NCBI GenBank assembly: GCA_042094875.1
Contig: JBELCI010000011.1
Location: 310,001 to 374,000 of the forward strand
Direction: 5' to 3'
Origin: BACL14 sp042094875
Lineage (GTDB): Bacteria; Pseudomonadota; Gammaproteobacteria; Burkholderiales; Methylophilaceae
DNA length: 64,000 nucleotides
Part shown: positions 59,835 through 64,000 of the stretch, in pieces
How the letters are laid out: the number at the start of each line of letters is the position of its first letter
Position numbering within the stretch: position 1 is the stretch's first letter
Translations under genes and position numbers: made by a program
The notes under the pieces: generated by a model
The model's input: the letters and a program-made list of their open reading frames with translations, nothing else
Database searches by the model: none
Told to the model about the DNA's origin: nothing

Positions 59835-61034
59835 TTAATCTCTAAACATTGGTTTAGCTAATAAGATTTGATGATTATTTATAACTTTTTCTTTAAAACC
59901 ACCTTCACAATAACAAAAATAATAAATCCACATTCTAATGAAAGCATCATCGAATCCAATATTTTTTATAGCTTGAATGTTCCTAATAAAATTTAATCTC
60001 CAATGTTTTAAAGTTTTTGCATAATGGTCACCAATATCCTCAATATCTTTTGTAATCATATTTGAAGAAGAAGTTATATTGTTAAGTAAAATAGTTAATG
60101 ACGGTATGCAGCTACCAGGAAAAATATATTTTTGAATAAAATCTACAGAATTTAACGCTGCATAATAATTTTGATCTCTAATAGTAATGGCTTGTATAAG
60201 GGCTAAGCCATTTTCTTTTAAAAGCAAATTAATTTTTTTAAAATATTGCCCATAATATTTATGGCCGACAGCTTCTATCATTTCTATTGACACAACTTTA
60301 TCAAAACTTCCTTTAAGATCCCGATAATCTTTAAAGATAACTTTTATATTTTTTTGTAATTTTAATTTTTTAATTTTATTAGATGTATATAAAAATTGTT
60401 GTTTAGAAATAGTCGTTGTTGTTACCTTGCAATTAAAATGAGTGGCAGCATAAATTGCAAAACCTCCCCAACCAGTACCTATTTCTAATACATGGTCAGT
60501 TTTTTTTAATTGTAATTTGTTACATATTGTTCGAAGTTTATTTTTTGCCGCTAATTCTAAATTTTCTTTTGTATTTCTATATATTGCAGAAGAATACATC
60601 ATGCTTTTATCAAGAAATTGTGCGAAGAAAATATTGTTAAGATCATAATGTTTAGAAATATTTTTTTGACTATTTTTTTTATTATTTCTGTTTAGGTAAT
60701 GTGCGATGTTAAAAAATGGTCTAATTAGTATGTTATACAAACTTTCAATATTATTTGTAATCTGGCTATTAAGAGCCATTAAGCGAATAATCTTTGTTAG
60801 ATCAGGTGATTTCCATATACCCTTAATAAAGCCATCACTTGCGCCAATTGAGCCACCAAGAAGAACGTCTAAGTAAAATTTTCTATTAATAACTACAATA
60901 GTTCCAATGATTTCTTTATTCTTACCAAAATTGTAAATTTCATCTTGGTCAACTATCTTTATGCAACCATATTTAATTTTATTTAATTTTTTGAATAAAA
61001 GTTTTTTAGCTATATTTTGTAAAATTATTTTCAT
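59835..61034 (-). CDS. Cyclopropane-fatty-acyl-phospholipid synthase family methyltransferase
   Basis: A 399-residue SAM enzyme that modifies double bonds of membrane phospholipid acyl chains. The N-terminal lipid-binding region is about 25-110. HYDLNNIFFAQFLDKSMMYSSAIY is the family signature near 129-152, and the SAM site EIGTGWGG is at 184-191. VSIEMIEAVGHKYYGQYF holds the active-site Glu. It lies in a cluster with a fatty-acyl desaturase, an FAD oxidoreductase and DUF1365. In such clusters the enzyme can make cyclopropane or methylated acyl chains, so the product is not certain. DUF1365 ends one base upstream. Confidence 0.9.
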   Translation of the reverse strand: MKIILQNIAKKLLFKKLNKIKYGCIKIVDQDEIYNFGKNKEIIGTIVVINRKFYLDVLLGGSIGASDGFIKGIWKSPDLTKIIRLMALNSQITNNIESLYNILIRPFFNIAHYLNRNNKKNSQKNISKHYDLNNIFFAQFLDKSMMYSSAIYRNTKENLELAAKNKLRTICNKLQLKKTDHVLEIGTGWGGFAIYAATHFNCKVTTTTISKQQFLYTSNKIKKLKLQKNIKVIFKDYRDLKGSFDKVVSIEMIEAVGHKYYGQYFKKINLLLKENGLALIQAITIRDQNYYAALNSVDFIQKYIFPGSCIPSLTILLNNITSSSNMITKDIEDIGDHYAKTLKHWRLNFIRNIQAIKNIGFDDAFIRMWIYYFCYCEGGFKEKVINNHQILLAKPMFRD

Positions 61035-61035
61035 A

Positions 61036-61767
61036 TTATGGGTGTGGGTAGAATGGTATCTTTTTTATTAATAATATAAATGCATTCCAATAAATAGTAA
61101 AAATTGTTCTGATAGAAGAGGGTGGAAATTTTAAGAGTATTTTATTTAAAGCCCAGGGTGTCCATGCTTTTTTTGTTAGCTTTAAAGTAGCATTGAAATT
61201 AAATTCATCTTTTTTGTAGTTATCCATAGAAATATATAAAAAATCTTTTGGTTCAGTAAATGTCCATTTATAATTCATATCCATTGGCATGAATGGAGAT
61301 ACATGAAATTCTTTTTTAAGTGTAAATTTTTTAGCGCCATTTTTAATATTCTTGCAATCATGTACATATGCATATTTTTCATTCCAAGGGGTATTAGTTA
61401 TATGAGAAACAATAGCAATTAATTTGTTGAACTCATTAAAACAATAATAAAAACTTACAGGATTAAAGCAATATCCAAAATATTTCGCATTAGTTAGTAA
61501 ATAAATTTTTCCAGTTATTTCATAATTAATTCTTTTTTTTATTAGTTTTTTTATTGAAGATAAGACTTTATTATTGCCCATTTTATAATAATCTGCTTCA
61601 TTAAAAGAAGCTAAATTTATTTTGTTATAACTCCAAAAAAGATTTTTATCAAAAGCAGTTTCTATTTCCTCAAGGTCAATAAATAGCATAGATATTGAAT
61701 ATTTAAATTGATGCTTTTTTGGTAAATGTCTAGTATGTGAAATGGTACCTTTATATATAGAATGCAT
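61036..61767 (-). CDS. DUF1365 family protein
   Basis: A 243-residue protein of the DUF1365 family, almost always found between an FAD-dependent amine-oxidase-like gene and a cyclopropane-synthase-like gene, as here. Recognisable blocks are KGTISHTRHLPKKHQFKYSISMLFIDL at the N-terminus, LLTNAKYFGYCFNPVSFYYCF, and KEFHVSPFMPMDMNYKWTF. The role is not established to my knowledge; a part in the same lipid modification is implied by linkage. In Rhodobacter, a DUF1365 gene belongs to the singlet-oxygen-responsive regulon of the ChrR/sigma-E system. Spacing is one base to each neighbour. Confidence 0.88.
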   Translation of the reverse strand: MHSIYKGTISHTRHLPKKHQFKYSISMLFIDLEEIETAFDKNLFWSYNKINLASFNEADYYKMGNNKVLSSIKKLIKKRINYEITGKIYLLTNAKYFGYCFNPVSFYYCFNEFNKLIAIVSHITNTPWNEKYAYVHDCKNIKNGAKKFTLKKEFHVSPFMPMDMNYKWTFTEPKDFLYISMDNYKKDEFNFNATLKLTKKAWTPWALNKILLKFPPSSIRTIFTIYWNAFILLIKKIPFYPHP

Positions 61768-63009
61768 TTATTTATTATATTTTTCTAATTGTGAAACAGC
61801 ATTGTATGCGCTTCTTATTCCATCTTCATGAAATCCATTTCCCCAATAAGCGCCTGCGTAACCTGTTTTATTAATGCCAGAAATTTGATTGTATCTGCTT
61901 TGTGCAGCAATTGAATTTATTGTAAATAAAGGATGGGAGTAATTAATTTTTTTAATTATTTTATCGTGTCTTATTTTACCTTTATCGTTAAGAGTGACTA
62001 GAACAGCTTTGTTTGTTGGGAGATTTTGTAATATGTTCATATTGTAAGTAAGAGCGATTGGCATATTTTTTTTGTTATCAATATTATAATTCCAAGCTGC
62101 CCATGTTAATTTATTTTTTGGCATTACAGATTCATCTGTGTGAAGGGTAACTGTATTTTTTGAATAATTAATAGAAGATAGTATATTTTTTTCAAGTTGA
62201 GTCGGATTTTTTAATAGACTAAGTGCTTCATTGCTATGGCAAGCTAGAAAAATATAATCAAATTTATCTCTACCATTTGTGTGAGTAACCGTCACATATT
62301 TAGAATTTCTTTCGATTAGTTTAACTTCACAATTAAGTTTTATATTCTTTTTAAATGGAGCTGTTAGTCTTTTAACATATTCTTTTGAGCCTCCACTGAT
62401 AGTTAACCATTCAGGGCGATTATTAATATTAAGCATGCCATGATTTTTAAAAAATTTTATAAAAAATAAAGCTGGAAATTCAAGTATTTTATGAATATTT
62501 GTTGACCATATTGCCGACCCCATTGGCAATATATAACGTTCACAAAAAAAATTAGAAAAATTATTTTTTTTTAAAAAATTACCTAGAGATATATCTTCAT
62601 TAGAAGTTAATAAATTAATAGAAATTTTGTTAAACTTAATAATTTCATAAATCATTCTTAGAAATTCATAATTAAAAATATTTTTTTTCTGAGAAAATAA
62701 TGTATTTAAATTAGTCCCATTATATTCAAAGTCATTTTCTTTTGAAAAAACACTAAAGCTCATATTACTTTTTTCATACTTAACGTTTAAACTATCTAGA
62801 AGATTTGTAAACAATGGATATGTTTCTTTATTAAAAACAATAAATCCTGTATCAACCTTTAATTTCTTACCTTCAATTATTATTTCATGAGTATGAGAGT
62901 GACCACCTAATCTATTATTTTTCTCAAATAAGGTTATATTATGATTTCTAGAAAGAAGATGAGCTAAGCTATTTCCTGAGATTCCTGATCCAACGATAGC
63001 AATTTTCAT
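61768..63009 (-). CDS. FAD-dependent oxidoreductase (amine-oxidase/desaturase-like)
   Basis: A 413-residue flavoprotein. The dinucleotide-binding motif IVGSGISGNSLAHLLSRNHNITLFEKNNRLGGHSHTHEI is at the N-terminus, with GxGxxG at about 7-12 and the usual Glu at the end of the second strand. Further FAD blocks are VDTGFIVFNKETYPLFTNLL and AGAYWGNGFHEDGIRSAY. Its family (NAD(P)-binding Rossmann-like amine oxidases, COG2907 type) is regularly linked with DUF1365 and cyclopropane synthase. The substrate is unknown; the context suggests an acyl-chain oxidation or isomerisation. It follows the desaturase gene by seven bases. Confidence 0.88.
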   Translation of the reverse strand: MKIAIVGSGISGNSLAHLLSRNHNITLFEKNNRLGGHSHTHEIIIEGKKLKVDTGFIVFNKETYPLFTNLLDSLNVKYEKSNMSFSVFSKENDFEYNGTNLNTLFSQKKNIFNYEFLRMIYEIIKFNKISINLLTSNEDISLGNFLKKNNFSNFFCERYILPMGSAIWSTNIHKILEFPALFFIKFFKNHGMLNINNRPEWLTISGGSKEYVKRLTAPFKKNIKLNCEVKLIERNSKYVTVTHTNGRDKFDYIFLACHSNEALSLLKNPTQLEKNILSSINYSKNTVTLHTDESVMPKNKLTWAAWNYNIDNKKNMPIALTYNMNILQNLPTNKAVLVTLNDKGKIRHDKIIKKINYSHPLFTINSIAAQSRYNQISGINKTGYAGAYWGNGFHEDGIRSAYNAVSQLEKYNK

Positions 63010-63016
63010 TTTAGCT

Positions 63017-63970
63017 TTATATTTGTGACTTGATTTTATTGGATTCTCTAATATTGCTTGAAACAGTTCTTATGTCCCAAATAATTCCAAAAGTATTTAG
63101 TAATTTAAGAAGATAATAAGTTATATCTATTTCCCACCAGTAGAATCCTTGACTTGCAGAGCCTGGAAAATGGTGATGATTATTATGCCATCCTTCACCA
63201 AATGTTAGAATTGCTACAATGAAATTATTACGGCTTGAGTCTTTTGTGTTGTATCTTTTCTTACCCCATAAATGAGCAACTGAATTAACTAAAAAAGTTG
63301 AATGATAAAGAAGTATTGTCGATAAAATAAATCCCCAGCTTAATAGTTGTAGGCCATTAGTTTCTAGGGCTGGGTATGCGATATTTAAATATTCCCCGAC
63401 GTAAAATAATCCTAAGCATGTGAGAATAGGAATAATAATGTCAAATCGATCTATTAACCTTAACTCTGGATATCTTGATAGTTCTTTAACTAATCGAGTA
63501 TGCGTTATAAAATTAGCCTTTGTAAGAAACCAGCCTGTATGACTCCAGAAAAAACTGTGCGCTTTTGGAGAATGTTTATCATATATTGTATCCGAGTGCA
63601 TATGATGTTCGCGATGGTGAGCAGCCCACCAAATAGGCCCTCTTTGAACTGCTGATGCACCAATAATTGCAAAAATGAATTGCATTAATCGACTTGTTTT
63701 AAATGTTTTATGGGAAAAATAACGATGATAAAAACCTGTAATTGCAAACATTCTTATTGCGTACATACCAATAAAAACCCAAAAAGCGGTTAAGCTAAAA
63801 TCAACAAAGAAAATTGATATTACTGATAGGTGAATTATTATGTAGGGAATAACTCTAGCCCAGTCTATTTCCTTACCATGAAGATCAATATTTAAATATT
63901 TATTTTCTACGATCTGGTTGTCAAACCAGCCAAGTATATACTTAAGTGAAGGTTTTAATATTTTAATCAT
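63017..63970 (-). CDS. Acyl-CoA/phospholipid fatty-acid desaturase (delta-9 type)
   Basis: A 317-residue membrane di-iron desaturase. Its three histidine boxes are HRYFSH (82-87), HREHH (119-123) and HNNHH (262-266). Hydrophobic segments flank them (about 39-75, 95-112, 180-200, 205-230). It inserts a double bond into saturated acyl chains, making the substrate for the downstream cyclopropane-synthase-like enzyme. It is the first visible gene of the lipid cluster; its promoter and any further upstream gene lie past the window edge, only 30 bp away. Confidence 0.93.
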   Translation of the reverse strand: MIKILKPSLKYILGWFDNQIVENKYLNIDLHGKEIDWARVIPYIIIHLSVISIFFVDFSLTAFWVFIGMYAIRMFAITGFYHRYFSHKTFKTSRLMQFIFAIIGASAVQRGPIWWAAHHREHHMHSDTIYDKHSPKAHSFFWSHTGWFLTKANFITHTRLVKELSRYPELRLIDRFDIIIPILTCLGLFYVGEYLNIAYPALETNGLQLLSWGFILSTILLYHSTFLVNSVAHLWGKKRYNTKDSSRNNFIVAILTFGEGWHNNHHHFPGSASQGFYWWEIDITYYLLKLLNTFGIIWDIRTVSSNIRESNKIKSQI

Positions 63971-64000
63971 TTTTGAGGCACCATTCTAAGAGCATTTATA

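Noticed and set aside
1..64000. CRISPR arrays, insertion sequences, prophage or integron features
   Set aside because: No regularly spaced repeats, transposase or integrase genes, or attachment-site duplications were seen; the tRNA genes are intact and not flanked by mobile genes.

Overview
This 64 kb window is a dense, AT-rich (I estimate about one-third G+C) stretch of bacterial chromosome. It has very short spacers, many 1-36 bp gene overlaps, and no insertion sequences, phage genes or CRISPR arrays that I can see. The best fit is a genome-streamlined betaproteobacterial methylotroph of the Methylophilales, OM43-like. Reasons: a hexulose-6-phosphate synthase / 6-phospho-3-hexuloisomerase / transaldolase block (ribulose monophosphate formaldehyde assimilation), the hisZ-purA pair, and several gene orders usual in Betaproteobacteria (dnaX-ybaB-recR behind the SRP RNA gene; mtaD-ubiG-gph; rnhA-dnaQ beside gloB; rluC-HAD-Rieske-S49 peptidase). 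The lineage call is inference from gene content, not from a phylogeny.

Layout. 1-4.9 kb (+): hisZ (cut by the window edge), purA, mtaD, ubiG, gph. 4.8-7.5 kb (-): 4.5S RNA gene, dnaX, ybaB, recR. 7.5-9.4 kb (-): aldehyde dehydrogenase and a DUF779 partner. 9.5-14.2 kb: tRNA-Ser, a small secreted orphan, a TPR protein plus L,D-transpeptidase pair, another secreted orphan, a secreted nuclease and a glutathione peroxidase. 14.2-20.0 kb: PEP synthase with its regulator (-), diverging from tal, hps and hpi (+), the central-carbon core of the window. 20.0-21.7 kb: pabB and pterin carbinolamine dehydratase. 21.7-27.3 kb (-): a heavy-metal-type RND efflux operon. 27.4-35.4 kb (+): a protein quality-control island (tRNA-Leu, tig, clpP, clpX, lon with a heat-shock-type promoter, tRNA-Val, tRNA-Asp, ppiD-like). 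35.4-41.8 kb (-): gloB, mltD, an oligopeptide ABC importer lacking its ATPase, and fabI. 41.8-43.6 kb (+): methyltransferase, rnhA, dnaQ. 43.6-45.3 kb (-): queD, M48 peptidase. 45.4-46.3 kb (+): orn, crcB. 46.3-48.5 kb (-): rne, followed by the only gene-free stretch over 300 bp. 48.8-51.7 kb (+): rluC, HAD phosphatase, Rieske protein, S49 peptidase. 51.7-54.5 kb (-): pgi, queG. 54.5-58.0 kb (+): tsaE, amiC, miaA, EamA transporter. 58.0-64 kb (-): a lipid-modification cluster (desaturase, FAD oxidoreductase, DUF1365, cyclopropane synthase-like methyltransferase) ending in a TPR-O-GlcNAc-transferase-like protein.

How the genes work together. Formaldehyde is fixed onto ribulose-5-phosphate by Hps and isomerised by Hpi. 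Transaldolase helps regenerate the acceptor, and Pgi feeds glucose-6-phosphate to the oxidative branch. PpsA with PpsR controls gluconeogenic PEP formation. Much of the rest is housekeeping: RNA decay and modification, replication, cell-wall remodelling and proteostasis.

The most interesting points are: a poly-A slippery tract in dnaX with an immediate -1 stop that would give a gamma-length product; the lipid-modification/GT41 cluster; a murein hydrolase in one operon with an ATPase-less peptide importer; paired cell-wall proteins that appear to share a C-terminal domain; the missing mutL between amiC and miaA; and an EamA gene whose first membrane segment has no standard start codon.
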